Part shown: positions 9,135 to 18,236 of the stretch, piece by piece
Layout of the letters: every line of letters begins with the position of its first letter
Numbering within the stretch: position 1 is the stretch's first letter
DNA from: OLB9 sp041392785
GTDB lineage: Bacteria > Bacteroidota > Bacteroidia > Chitinophagales > Saprospiraceae
Assembly (NCBI GenBank): GCA_041392785.1
Contig: JAWKLK010000010.1
Span: 1-64,000, forward strand
Reading direction: 5' to 3'
DNA length: 64,000 nt
Position numbers and translations under genes: made by a program
Notes under the pieces: generated by a model
Seen by the model: the letters and a program-made list of their open reading frames with translations, nothing else
Told to the model about the DNA's origin: nothing
The model's database searches: none

Positions 9135-10070
9135 TTAAATATTTTTAAAATAAAGTGATGAGATTATTTTCTTAGGTGTACGATTTTCTTTGAAGATTCC
9201 CCAATGTTTTTCAGGTTCTAATGGATCGTGTGACCCTTTCCAAGGTTCATCAAAAGCCTCAAAGAAAAAAGTAAGAATTCCTTCTTTTTCAGTCCATTCC
9301 ATTAAATCTTGAAAATATATTGCTTGATTTTCTTCGTTTACATGCTCTGCCAAGATACCTTTATTATTTGAATTAGTAGCCCAGCCAGCTTCAGAAATGA
9401 CAACAGGAAGATCTGGATAAGCTTCTTGCACTAAGAAATAGTTTTCTTTTGTATATTCAAGTGCATCATGTATATTTTTATACTCCCATACTGGATAAGT
9501 ATGTATAGATATAAAATCCAATGATGCTGCTAGAGGCTTCAGTTTGTTTAACCAAGGCACATAGTTTTCGCAAAAAGAAACTGGCTGACTTATTTGATGT
9601 TTTACGAATTCAGCAAAATATTTTACCCTATTGTGGTGTACATAATGATCAGTCCAATCTACACAAGCTTCATTACCCACAGAAGCCGCTATAATGGTGT
9701 CTGTATGGATATTACAAAGTGTAACAAGTTTATTCATTTTTGCATCATTACTCTGCATATTAGCTTGTAATTGCTCTTCTGAATAATGCCCTCCCCATGG
9801 ACAACCAAAATTGTTCATTTCTGCATCAATGTAAGCACCTAAATATACTTTTAGTGGCAGCTTCTCTTTATGGATCACTTCCAAAACTAAATCGGCGTGG
9901 GTATCCACATCATATAGCCTGATATAATCCCAATGTGGGCTAAGTATCAACAAATCCTCTTTTATTTGTTCATATTTCGGATATAAAATTCCGGGTCGTT
10001 GATCACCTCGGAAGCCCGAATAACATATAGCTCGTCCTGGTTTTAACTTTAACTTTTCAAATGTACTCAC
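9135..10070 (-). CDS. GH17 beta-1,3-glucanase family protein (second copy)
   Basis: A 311-residue TIM-barrel glycoside hydrolase of family 17. The likely acid/base is Glu134 in SVGNEACVDW and the nucleophile Glu227 in VVISEAGWAT; a late FFFEAFDEPWKG strand also fits GH17. GH17 enzymes hydrolyse or transfer beta-1,3-glucans. There is no signal peptide or lipobox, which points to a cytoplasmic enzyme acting on imported oligosaccharides. Its start overlaps the end of the other GH17 gene by 4 bases (ATGA type), so the two are translationally coupled. The two proteins are clearly related but divergent, suggesting an old duplication with different specificities, for example hydrolysis versus transglycosylation. 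Confidence 0.85.
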   Translation of the reverse strand: MSTFEKLKLKPGRAICYSGFRGDQRPGILYPKYEQIKEDLLILSPHWDYIRLYDVDTHADLVLEVIHKEKLPLKVYLGAYIDAEMNNFGCPWGGHYSEEQLQANMQSNDAKMNKLVTLCNIHTDTIIAASVGNEACVDWTDHYVHHNRVKYFAEFVKHQISQPVSFCENYVPWLNKLKPLAASLDFISIHTYPVWEYKNIHDALEYTKENYFLVQEAYPDLPVVISEAGWATNSNNKGILAEHVNEENQAIYFQDLMEWTEKEGILTFFFEAFDEPWKGSHDPLEPEKHWGIFKENRTPKKIISSLYFKNI

Positions 10071-10972
10071 AACAATGCAAATTTTAAGTTTTCATGTTTA
10101 TCCCAAAGCCCCCAATAGGCTCCTAAATCTCCTTCTGATGCTACCTTCCATTCTTCATCAAATGATGAAAAATAAAACATTTCTACCCCTGCATCCATTG
10201 CCCACAATTGGGCATTGATAAAATATAGTAATGCATTAATTTCAGATGGTTCTGCTGCTTTTAATGCGCTTCCTTTGCTTGGCCAACCAGTTTCTGTTAT
10301 TACAACACGTTTGCCTGCACCTGCTTCCACAGCTTGGTAATACATTTTCTTTAAATAAAATAAAGACAATTCAATTGGGTAAGATTCCCAAAATGGATAA
10401 CAGTTTGCTAAAATAATATCACATGTATCAGTCAATGCAGGTCTTTTGGAGAACTCATAATATGCATCAACATAGCCAACTGGTACATTTTTAACTTTAC
10501 TTTTGAAATAATTTATATAATTAATGATCTGTTCCTCAGATAGTTCCTTTCGGTACATCACCTCATTTCCGATTGCGGCTATGTCTACAAGTCCAGCATT
10601 AGAAAGCTGTATTAGATTTTCAATTTCTTTATCATTTTTTTCCAAGTCTGTACCTATCCACGCACCAGCTAAAGTATTCATACCTAGTTCTTTCGCAATC
10701 TTGGGGACATTTTCATTTCCATCTATACAAGAGAAAGATCTGACCCATTTTGTGTATGGTTGGATTACCTGTAATCTGCGTTGTACTTGAAGAGGGCTGA
10801 TAATGTCACCCGGCATTTGTTCATCTTGATAAATACTGAAACAAAGTCCGTGCAGGCCATTATGCAAAATCTCCAAAAAAACATTGGGCATATCTTCTTT
10901 AGAATATGATTTTACATAATCCAAATGATCTACTTCTGTCAATGCTAATAACCTCTCTTCTCTATAAGACAT
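10067..10972 (-). CDS. GH17 beta-1,3-glucanase family protein (first copy)
   Basis: A 301-residue GH17-type protein. Catalytic residues are predicted as Glu137 (AAIGNEVMYRK) and Glu227 (VVITETGWPSKG), followed by the FYFSSFDEEWK strand typical of the family. The TETGWP motif is the classic GH17 nucleophile signature. As with its neighbour there is no export signal, so a cytoplasmic place is likely. It lies between the sugar symporter gene (41 bases upstream) and the second GH17 (4-base overlap). Substrate is inferred from the surrounding GH16, GH30 and phosphorylase genes as short beta-1,3-glucans. Confidence 0.85.
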   Translation of the reverse strand: MSYREERLLALTEVDHLDYVKSYSKEDMPNVFLEILHNGLHGLCFSIYQDEQMPGDIISPLQVQRRLQVIQPYTKWVRSFSCIDGNENVPKIAKELGMNTLAGAWIGTDLEKNDKEIENLIQLSNAGLVDIAAIGNEVMYRKELSEEQIINYINYFKSKVKNVPVGYVDAYYEFSKRPALTDTCDIILANCYPFWESYPIELSLFYLKKMYYQAVEAGAGKRVVITETGWPSKGSALKAAEPSEINALLYFINAQLWAMDAGVEMFYFSSFDEEWKVASEGDLGAYWGLWDKHENLKFALL

Positions 10973-11013
10973 ACCTCACTATTTTATATTGTCATAATTA
11001 CAATCAAAAGTAA

Positions 11014-12444
11014 TTATAATTCTCCTCTTCTACTTAACAACTCTTCTTTTATTTCATGCACTCTTTCTTCCGAAAGGTTGTAATTCCACATTACGACAAT
11101 AGCCATCAATGCGGTAAGTGCTGGTATTAGAATATCTGCAAGTCGAAGATTCGTAATAGTTTCAACGGATTGTACCGTGGCGCTGCTGTCAAATCCAACT
11201 ATTTTAAGTAGAAAACCACCTAAAACCAATGCCAAACCTTGGCCAAGTTTCACCATCCACCAATATATAGCGCCAAAAGTACCTTCTCTCCTCGGCATAC
11301 CATTGTTTAGCTCATCAAGGTCACACACGTCAGCTGTCATAGACATCATCAAGGTGAACAAACCACCTATACCAAAAGCCATCAATGGGATAGGAACAAA
11401 CATAAGATAAGGGTTTGATGGGGTGAAAAACCACCATTTCAAAAGATATCCGACAACAGAAATCGCCGTCGAAATAAGAAACGCTTTGCGCTTTCCCAAT
11501 ATTCTTGCCATCCAAGTGATAATAGGGATAATTAAGAATGCTGTGGCCATAGCGCTAATAGTAGAAAACCATGCTGGCCAAGTTCCGGTCAATCCATAAT
11601 CTCCGTTAAAGAGGTAAAAAAGTATAATAAAATAGCTGAAAGACGCTACCATTTGAAATCCATTAAAAACTAAAAAAGTAGCAGCACACAGTTTTAGAAA
11701 TGGTTTGTTTTTTGAAATAAAGATCATGTTTTTAAACAAGCCTTTCAAATTTGAAAATAGATTTTTAAATGTAATTTCATCTCTATTTTTAATATTCGTA
11801 TGGTCAATTTCAACGCAAAAAATGGCAGGTAATATTCCTAAAATGATGCAGGCAATGCCAACAAAAATTGATAACGTCCGCACACCTTCTGCTTGTGTGC
11901 TGAATAGACTTGGATTGGCGACAAGGACCCAAAACCAAGGCACAATCATCCACGCAAACTGACTAATGGTCTGTGAAAATCCCATGAGTTTAGTTCTTTC
12001 ATTATAGTCTGAAGACATCTCGTATCCTATTGCTATCAATGGAGTTGAAAAAATAGTATTGGCGGTCAGAAAAATAAGTGAACATATTAAAAAATACCAA
12101 AAGTTATACATTTGACTATTAGATTCGTCCATTTGCCACAGTACAGCAAATAAAATTCCACTTAAGATCGCACCAATGAAAATATACGGTCGTCTTCTCC
12201 CGTATTTTGATTGTGTATTGTCTGATATATAACCCATTATTGGGTCGGATATAGCATCATATAGGCGAGGTAATCCTCCAAGCAAGCCTGCTAAAAATGG
12301 ATCCATTCCGAATGCTGTCAAAAGGAAAAATGAAAATACTCCCAAGGCACCCGGCAAGAGATTATTTACTAGGTGTCCAGCACCAAATGCAGCTTTCTGT
12401 ATGACTGGGACTTTGTCTTTATTGGCAGTGGCGTAATGTGACAT
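11014..12444 (-). CDS. GPH-type sugar:cation symporter (MFS)
   Basis: A 476-residue inner-membrane protein with about 12 hydrophobic segments. The N-terminal signature RLYDAISDPIMGYISDNT followed by KYGRRRPYI is that of the glycoside-pentoside-hexuronide symporter family (MelB-like), and a second conserved loop (MTADVCDLDELNNGMPRREG) lies near residue 365. It probably imports gluco-oligosaccharides or glucose disaccharides with a cation. It is encoded between GH30 and the GH17 pair, 11 bases after the GH30 gene, in the same operon. Substrate is inferred from context. Confidence 0.85.
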   Translation of the reverse strand: MSHYATANKDKVPVIQKAAFGAGHLVNNLLPGALGVFSFFLLTAFGMDPFLAGLLGGLPRLYDAISDPIMGYISDNTQSKYGRRRPYIFIGAILSGILFAVLWQMDESNSQMYNFWYFLICSLIFLTANTIFSTPLIAIGYEMSSDYNERTKLMGFSQTISQFAWMIVPWFWVLVANPSLFSTQAEGVRTLSIFVGIACIILGILPAIFCVEIDHTNIKNRDEITFKNLFSNLKGLFKNMIFISKNKPFLKLCAATFLVFNGFQMVASFSYFIILFYLFNGDYGLTGTWPAWFSTISAMATAFLIIPIITWMARILGKRKAFLISTAISVVGYLLKWWFFTPSNPYLMFVPIPLMAFGIGGLFTLMMSMTADVCDLDELNNGMPRREGTFGAIYWWMVKLGQGLALVLGGFLLKIVGFDSSATVQSVETITNLRLADILIPALTALMAIVVMWNYNLSEERVHEIKEELLSRRGEL

Positions 12445-12455
12445 ATTAGACTATA

Positions 12456-13931
12456 TTATTTATTAAACATTAAGGTTTGAATTGCTTGTCCACTTATTTT
12501 GGTATAAAATATTTTTGAATCCAAGTCAATTTGTACGACTTTTTGTTGATGATCTGGATTAAAAACTACAACTGCAATGCTGGAATCTGAATTTATTGCA
12601 CTAACTACTAAGATATCATTGGTATCAATAGTGTGTTCCAATATCTTTGCTTCAGGACGTATAAATTTGCTGAAATGCGCCATAACATAATATAGAGGTG
12701 TGTAGTAGATCTCTTGGGTTGCTGTATCTACGATTACTGGGGCGACACACCAATTTTTAAACCAATTTGGACCACCTTGTCTATCCAAAACCATATTCCA
12801 GTCAATCCATCCATTGACATAATGATTTAGACAGTTGATAATATCATTTGCATATCGATAAACAGGAATATATTTGGGATGGAGATATTTTTTGTCCGCA
12901 GATGCCCACTCATAACCCCAATCTGTGGCTTCTTGACTCCAATACCACTTATCATTTTGCCAAGCTGGAATTTCCGCATCTATGCATGCTTCTGTTTGAA
13001 TAAGCAACTTTTCAGGTGCTTTTTGATGGGCATAATTAAGTTGGTCTGGAAAAAAATCAAAAGTACTTTCATACCAATGAATGGCAGTCCCGTCAAAACT
13101 TGCTAAAGATTTTTCATTTTGATACATAGTATCCACCCAATGCGGTAAATCCAATCGATTTTGATCAAATCCTAATATTTTTACTTTCTGCCACCCGTTT
13201 TGTGTCAGCTTAGGTTTCAAATGTTCAACGACAAAATCAGTCATTTCACTTGGACTAAAATGCATACTCTCCCAATTATTGCCATTTCCCATTGGTTCAT
13301 TTTCAACAGTGATGCCCCAAAAGGCTATACCTTCATTCTTATATGATTCTAGATATTTGGAAAAATATAACGCCCAAGTATCATTGTACTTTGGTAATAG
13401 CTTACCACCAACCCAGTTATTATTGTCCTTCATCCAAGGTGGTGCCGTCCAAGGAGAAGCTATTAATCTGAACCCATCTTTTGATATCTTCTGCGCTTGC
13501 AATATTGTAGGTATTATTTCCTTCTTGTCATGATCAATGGAAAAATTTGATAAGGTTGGGTCTTCTGTTTCTGAATAAGAATAATGACTTAGTGAAAAAT
13601 CGCAAGAGTTGATGTGTGTGCGATTAAGTGAATATGCTGCTCCCTCCTCGCTGAAGTAAGCATTCAAAATGTCATCCCTGTTTATATCATCCATTTGTTG
13701 TAATAGATGACACGAACTTTCTGTAAACGAACCTCCGAAACCTACAATTGTCTGCTTATGTTTTGATGTATTTATTGAAATTTTATTGCTGGCTTTGACT
13801 TCAACTGGCAGTTGAATAGAAGTCATTTTGTTGCCGGAAGCTGAAGTCTCGTAAATACGATATTTCATTGAATTCTTGGTGCAATGGATACTACTTATCA
13901 TTACAAGTACACAAATAATAACTTTAACCAT
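12456..13931 (-). CDS. GH30 glucanase/glucosidase, exported
   Basis: A 491-residue clan GH-A enzyme of family 30. Family marks are IVGFGGSFTESS (about 62-73), WTAPPWMKDN, the acid/base Glu212 in TVENEPMGNG and the nucleophile Glu314 in IQTEACIDAE. GH30 includes beta-1,6-glucanases and beta-glucosidases; with GH16 and GH17 neighbours, removal of beta-1,6 branches of laminarin is the best guess. The N-terminus is a signal with Cys17 (SSIHC), a poor lipobox, so lipoprotein status is uncertain, but export is likely. The start overlaps the end of the phosphorylase gene by 8 bases. Confidence 0.85.
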   Translation of the reverse strand: MVKVIICVLVMISSIHCTKNSMKYRIYETSASGNKMTSIQLPVEVKASNKISINTSKHKQTIVGFGGSFTESSCHLLQQMDDINRDDILNAYFSEEGAAYSLNRTHINSCDFSLSHYSYSETEDPTLSNFSIDHDKKEIIPTILQAQKISKDGFRLIASPWTAPPWMKDNNNWVGGKLLPKYNDTWALYFSKYLESYKNEGIAFWGITVENEPMGNGNNWESMHFSPSEMTDFVVEHLKPKLTQNGWQKVKILGFDQNRLDLPHWVDTMYQNEKSLASFDGTAIHWYESTFDFFPDQLNYAHQKAPEKLLIQTEACIDAEIPAWQNDKWYWSQEATDWGYEWASADKKYLHPKYIPVYRYANDIINCLNHYVNGWIDWNMVLDRQGGPNWFKNWCVAPVIVDTATQEIYYTPLYYVMAHFSKFIRPEAKILEHTIDTNDILVVSAINSDSSIAVVVFNPDHQQKVVQIDLDSKIFYTKISGQAIQTLMFNK

Positions 13932-16900
13932 TTGATGCTAGGAGTTGAGACTGTAAAATTGTAACGGATATTGCTTGAATGGAACCAGAACGTTGGAAAA
14001 TTTGCTTGCTATCCTCAATATTCAGATTCTGTCCTTCTGATGACTTATTGGAACCATCTTTCATAGTCATTGTCACTTCCATCTTACTACCTATGACATA
14101 GATGACCGGGATTTGGCAATATGTAAAAATTATAGACTCAGTAGGGTAGGAAATGGATTTCATTTCACCATCAACATCAAAGTAAGAAAACTCACCGCTT
14201 TGGTGCATGAATTCGGATAATTTCAAAATAAAAGGCGAAAAGGAAAGTCGACCATATTTGATACTGACACCCAATTCTTTCCACCGTGAAAGGATGTCTT
14301 CTTTGACTTGCCCTGTCATACCAGGCTGTTGTGCACCTTTATTGGAAGGCGTATGGGAGTATGGGTCTGTAGGAAATGCTCCGTAAATATCTGGAGATTT
14401 GTGGGTTCCTATTCCATCGCAAATTTTGTAGTAATAGTGGACTAATGATACAAAGTCTTCTTTTTTTAAGGAGTCATCCTTATGCGCGGATTCCAACACC
14501 TCGATGACTGCTAATCTAAGTTTTGAAACCATATGCCAATAAATCGACCCAAGCCCTTCATATCCATAAAAAGTTCCGCTCCTTCCAGTAAAATATTTAT
14601 GGTTAAATGTTTTCTCATGAAGTGCTAATAAACAACTAGAAATCTCATCAGTGATTTGATGATGATTTTTTATTTGCTCCTTCAATTCGCGAGAATTAAT
14701 GATATGTCCAGCAAAATGATAATTACCATTTACATCTTTTTCAAGAATGTTTAAATTTGTCAGTAATGGTAGAGCTTCTAGTAAATTATGGTCTCGTAAG
14801 ATCTCAATATCAATTAAATTTTTTCTTAGAAAACTATCAAGACGTTTATTGGGATATAATAAAAAACTATCTTGATCTACTCTATACAAATCGCTTTGAT
14901 ATAATTTTTCAAGGAGGTCAATTGCTTCATTTGGATGTAAATGATGCGCACTTAAAATTCCGACTTGGGCCTCCAACATAATATCTAAATGCTGAATATC
15001 CAATCTACTATTATCATAGCTAATTAAATTATAACCATGATACAAGCCATCACTGCGTTTATTTAGATTTATGGTATTGTCAATATATTCCAATATTAAA
15101 GTAAGGAAAAGTAATACATCTTTCGTGTTTATTTGACTTTTTTGTCCAGTAAATCCACTATTGTAGATAAGCCATCTGTAATCACTTGCTGACTTACCTA
15201 AACTATCTATAATTGACTTGGTTAATGTGGCTGAGTGAGGTTGCTTTAATGACGATACATTTTCAGCAAAGACTGAATTGATTTCATTAAAATACGCCAG
15301 TAATTCATTGGATATATCGAAATTGCTAACTATAGAATTAGAAAGTAAATTTTGAAAGAATAGAACATACCTCTTCATGTAATATAATGTCACCATTGAA
15401 GTTCCATTTCCTACAAGTGCATTATTGGCATCATTCCATTCAGGTCTTTGAGTATTCATCCAAATTCCTGCACCCGGTATGAAATTCGACATTTTAGCCA
15501 GCAATGTTGCCAACATTTTTTCAACCATATTCACATATAATATGGATTTATTTCTATCTCTGAGCACTGCCGCATCTGTACCCTGATTTTCATACTCAAC
15601 TCTAATCTTGCGATCTAAGTTTTCATCAAATGTTATAGTGTCCTTTGGATTTGAACATATTTGTTCATAAGTATGTATTTTATAAGGTACATTCGCATAA
15701 ACGAAATACAATTTTGTACTTAATCCTTGTAATAAGTCAGGTTGATAGTCGGAAGCAAACTCAAGTAGTTTAAGTAAATAAATGATTTGATGGTCTCCCC
15801 AATACCCAATAAATGACCAAGGGTCATCTGGCTCAACAACTTCCCAATCAATTCCTGTTTTTGTAATTCTATATGGATTATATCCATCGAAAGTAGTTGC
15901 ATTGAAAAACCTAAATAAAACACCCTCTACAAAATATGGGTAAGACCAAAGTAATGCCTCCCAATTTTGAAAAATATCACGCCAATTTCCTTCGAAATTT
16001 AATATTTTATTTCCACTTTGTTTGTCAAGAGTACGAATATTAAAGATATTCCAAGGTCTTGAAGGGTCACCATGTCGTCTACTAAATCGAATGGGTAGAT
16101 ATTCCAATAAATGTCTATAGGAATCTTTTTCATTCCATTCTCTTACTACCTCCTTGAATTCAGAGTAGTCGATTATTTCTCCTAAATTTTGGATCCTTTG
16201 TTCAAAAAATGGGTATGCTTCAAAATTGCGTTTAGAAATATATTGAAGTAAATCCCACTTATAGATTTTGTAATTGTAATCAAAAATGCCTCCTCGCATA
16301 CAATTGAAAAGAACATTATTATAATGTCTTGTATCACAAAGATCATCATTAGTTTTCTGCAAACCATCAGCATTCGCTACTATATGGGTAAGTCTATGAG
16401 AACTTTTCTTTATCCGATTTTCGATAGAGCTCCATAATTCATGGTCGCTTTGTTTTTCTACTTCAGTTTGCAATCTGATGATTTGTGACTGAGACAAATG
16501 TACATCGCCAATAATCATCCATTCTATGTATTGATTTGAATCTAATAGGATCTTGGATGTAATGTAATATCCACCTTTTTCACCATTCATTTCCAATTCG
16601 TTCTTTAAAGGCACACCATCAATAAAGTTCTGAAATTGATTCAAAGAAAGGAGATATTTAGGATTTTTAAGCCCAATACTATATACTACATTTGCGAAGA
16701 GTGCTTCTGCTGGTTCTGACTTATCCGTAATGATCGCACTTAAGGCAAAAATGCCAAATCCGTTTGATTCAAGGAGTTCTGTTTTACGATAGGCATCTAT
16801 GAGATTACTAGCCTTATTTTGGAGATCAGATGGAACATCAGCGGGTAAAATATTCGCCAAACCATCAATGACATCAAGATTCACCTTATTATTAGTAAGA

Positions 16901-17373
16901 TTTGATATTTTTGAATATTTTATAAGTCCGTCTTCTTGAGAGACTTTGAAATGATACTGGAAACTTAATCCTAAATCAGACCGAATTTCTTCAAAAATAA
17001 TACTATTGCCTAATGTACTTTTGTATAAGTTTCGTTGTGATACGTTGGTTCCTATTTTTTTGTCAAATGGTTGCCAAATAGTAGAACTATGCTCATTATT
17101 GATCTTAATGATGGTTTTACTACCAATTTTATCTGCATTTTCAATGAGTTTATCATCCGTATAATATGGAAATAAAGCATGCTGTGCATTCATTCTGCCA
17201 GAAGTAATGCCACCATTGCTAGTCACGAAGAGCCATACATCAGAATCACTTACAATAGACATAAAAAATGGCCTAATATCATCAATATTCTCAATTAAAA
17301 GGTATGATTCATCACCTATTTTGACTTTCTTTAAATTTGGTTCCGCCGTTTGTGGCTCCTTTTGTTGAGTCAT
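13924..17373 (-). CDS. Probable GH149 beta-1,3-glucan phosphorylase
   Basis: A 1149-residue protein without a signal peptide. The layout matches the large inverting phosphorylases related to GH94: an N-terminal beta-sandwich (about 1-300), a helical linker, an (alpha/alpha)6 catalytic region and a C-terminal beta domain. The motif RPEWNDANNALVG places the probable general acid at Asp648, and LSRWKELGV and HKSPDIYGAFPTDPYSHTP near residues 990-1060 resemble phosphate-site loops. Length and motif fit GH149 best; GH161 or an unassigned GH94 relative is possible. The reaction would be phosphorolysis of beta-1,3-gluco-oligosaccharides to glucose-1-phosphate in the cytoplasm. It sits in the glucan operon, 21 bases after GH16. 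Confidence 0.72.
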   Translation of the reverse strand: MTQQKEPQTAEPNLKKVKIGDESYLLIENIDDIRPFFMSIVSDSDVWLFVTSNGGITSGRMNAQHALFPYYTDDKLIENADKIGSKTIIKINNEHSSTIWQPFDKKIGTNVSQRNLYKSTLGNSIIFEEIRSDLGLSFQYHFKVSQEDGLIKYSKISNLTNNKVNLDVIDGLANILPADVPSDLQNKASNLIDAYRKTELLESNGFGIFALSAIITDKSEPAEALFANVVYSIGLKNPKYLLSLNQFQNFIDGVPLKNELEMNGEKGGYYITSKILLDSNQYIEWMIIGDVHLSQSQIIRLQTEVEKQSDHELWSSIENRIKKSSHRLTHIVANADGLQKTNDDLCDTRHYNNVLFNCMRGGIFDYNYKIYKWDLLQYISKRNFEAYPFFEQRIQNLGEIIDYSEFKEVVREWNEKDSYRHLLEYLPIRFSRRHGDPSRPWNIFNIRTLDKQSGNKILNFEGNWRDIFQNWEALLWSYPYFVEGVLFRFFNATTFDGYNPYRITKTGIDWEVVEPDDPWSFIGYWGDHQIIYLLKLLEFASDYQPDLLQGLSTKLYFVYANVPYKIHTYEQICSNPKDTITFDENLDRKIRVEYENQGTDAAVLRDRNKSILYVNMVEKMLATLLAKMSNFIPGAGIWMNTQRPEWNDANNALVGNGTSMVTLYYMKRYVLFFQNLLSNSIVSNFDISNELLAYFNEINSVFAENVSSLKQPHSATLTKSIIDSLGKSASDYRWLIYNSGFTGQKSQINTKDVLLFLTLILEYIDNTINLNKRSDGLYHGYNLISYDNSRLDIQHLDIMLEAQVGILSAHHLHPNEAIDLLEKLYQSDLYRVDQDSFLLYPNKRLDSFLRKNLIDIEILRDHNLLEALPLLTNLNILEKDVNGNYHFAGHIINSRELKEQIKNHHQITDEISSCLLALHEKTFNHKYFTGRSGTFYGYEGLGSIYWHMVSKLRLAVIEVLESAHKDDSLKKEDFVSLVHYYYKICDGIGTHKSPDIYGAFPTDPYSHTPSNKGAQQPGMTGQVKEDILSRWKELGVSIKYGRLSFSPFILKLSEFMHQSGEFSYFDVDGEMKSISYPTESIIFTYCQIPVIYVIGSKMEVTMTMKDGSNKSSEGQNLNIEDSKQIFQRSGSIQAISVTILQSQLLASNG

Positions 17374-17394
17374 CTAAAATGTCAATTTTTTTTG

Positions 17395-18225
17395 TCAAAT
17401 CTCCTTATAAACTCTTACGTAATCTACAATCATCTGTTGCGGAAAAGGTGTTTTTTCAGTTGGAAAACCCACGTAATTTCCACCAACTGCAATATTTAAT
17501 ATGATGAAAAATGGTTGGTCAAAAACCCAATCACCGCTTACATCATCAGGAGTAATCCTTTGATATAAAGTATTATCTACAAAGTAATCGATGTAATCTT
17601 CTCCCCATTCAATTGCAAATATGTGATAGTCATTGTCAAATCGATCATCCGTAAAACCAAATATTTTTGTTACTGCATTTCCTCCAGAATATCCCGGACC
17701 ATGCACAGTTCCATTGATCACATTTGGTTCTTGACCTCTTAATTCCATAATGTCAATTTCACCACAAAGTGGCCATCCTTCACTGGAAATACTTTCACCT
17801 AACATCCAGAATGCAGGCCAAATACCAGGTCCAACTGGAAGTTTCATTCTTGCTTCTATTCGTCCAAATTTCGTAGTGAATTTGCCTTCAGTTTTTATTC
17901 TTGCAGAAGTGAAATTGTGCCCTGCATAGGTTTCTCGCCTAGCAGTGATAATGAGGTTGCTACTTCCATCAAGAGCTACATTGTCTGTTCGGTCCGTATA
18001 AAATTGGTACTCGCCATTCCCCCAACCATTCACTCCATTGCCTATGTCAAAAGTCCAGTTAGAGCTGCTGATGCTACTTCCTTGAGAACCGTCGAATTCA
18101 TCACTCCATACAAGAGTATAATTTCTAGCTGGCAATTCCTGAGTGGTATCAACGCTACAGTTTTCAAAAAGAATTATTGCAATAATAAATGTGAAAATAT
18201 AAAATATTGGATGATTATGTTTCAT
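17395..18225 (-). CDS. GH16 laminarinase (endo-beta-1,3-glucanase), lipoprotein-like
   Basis: A 276-residue enzyme of GH16, laminarinase type. The catalytic motif GEIDIMELRG gives nucleophile Glu156, Asp158 and acid/base Glu161. WPAFWMLGE before it and AVGGNYVGFP after it are typical of bacterial laminarinases. An N-terminal hydrophobic segment ends at Cys23 (LFENC), not a canonical lipobox but probably lipidated, so it would be tethered to the outer membrane. It would cut long beta-1,3-glucan at the cell surface. It lies 11 bases after the glycan-binding lipoprotein gene and 21 bases before the phosphorylase. Confidence 0.9.
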   Translation of the reverse strand: MKHNHPIFYIFTFIIAIILFENCSVDTTQELPARNYTLVWSDEFDGSQGSSISSSNWTFDIGNGVNGWGNGEYQFYTDRTDNVALDGSSNLIITARRETYAGHNFTSARIKTEGKFTTKFGRIEARMKLPVGPGIWPAFWMLGESISSEGWPLCGEIDIMELRGQEPNVINGTVHGPGYSGGNAVTKIFGFTDDRFDNDYHIFAIEWGEDYIDYFVDNTLYQRITPDDVSGDWVFDQPFFIILNIAVGGNYVGFPTEKTPFPQQMIVDYVRVYKEI

Positions 18226-18236
18226 GATTATTTGGT

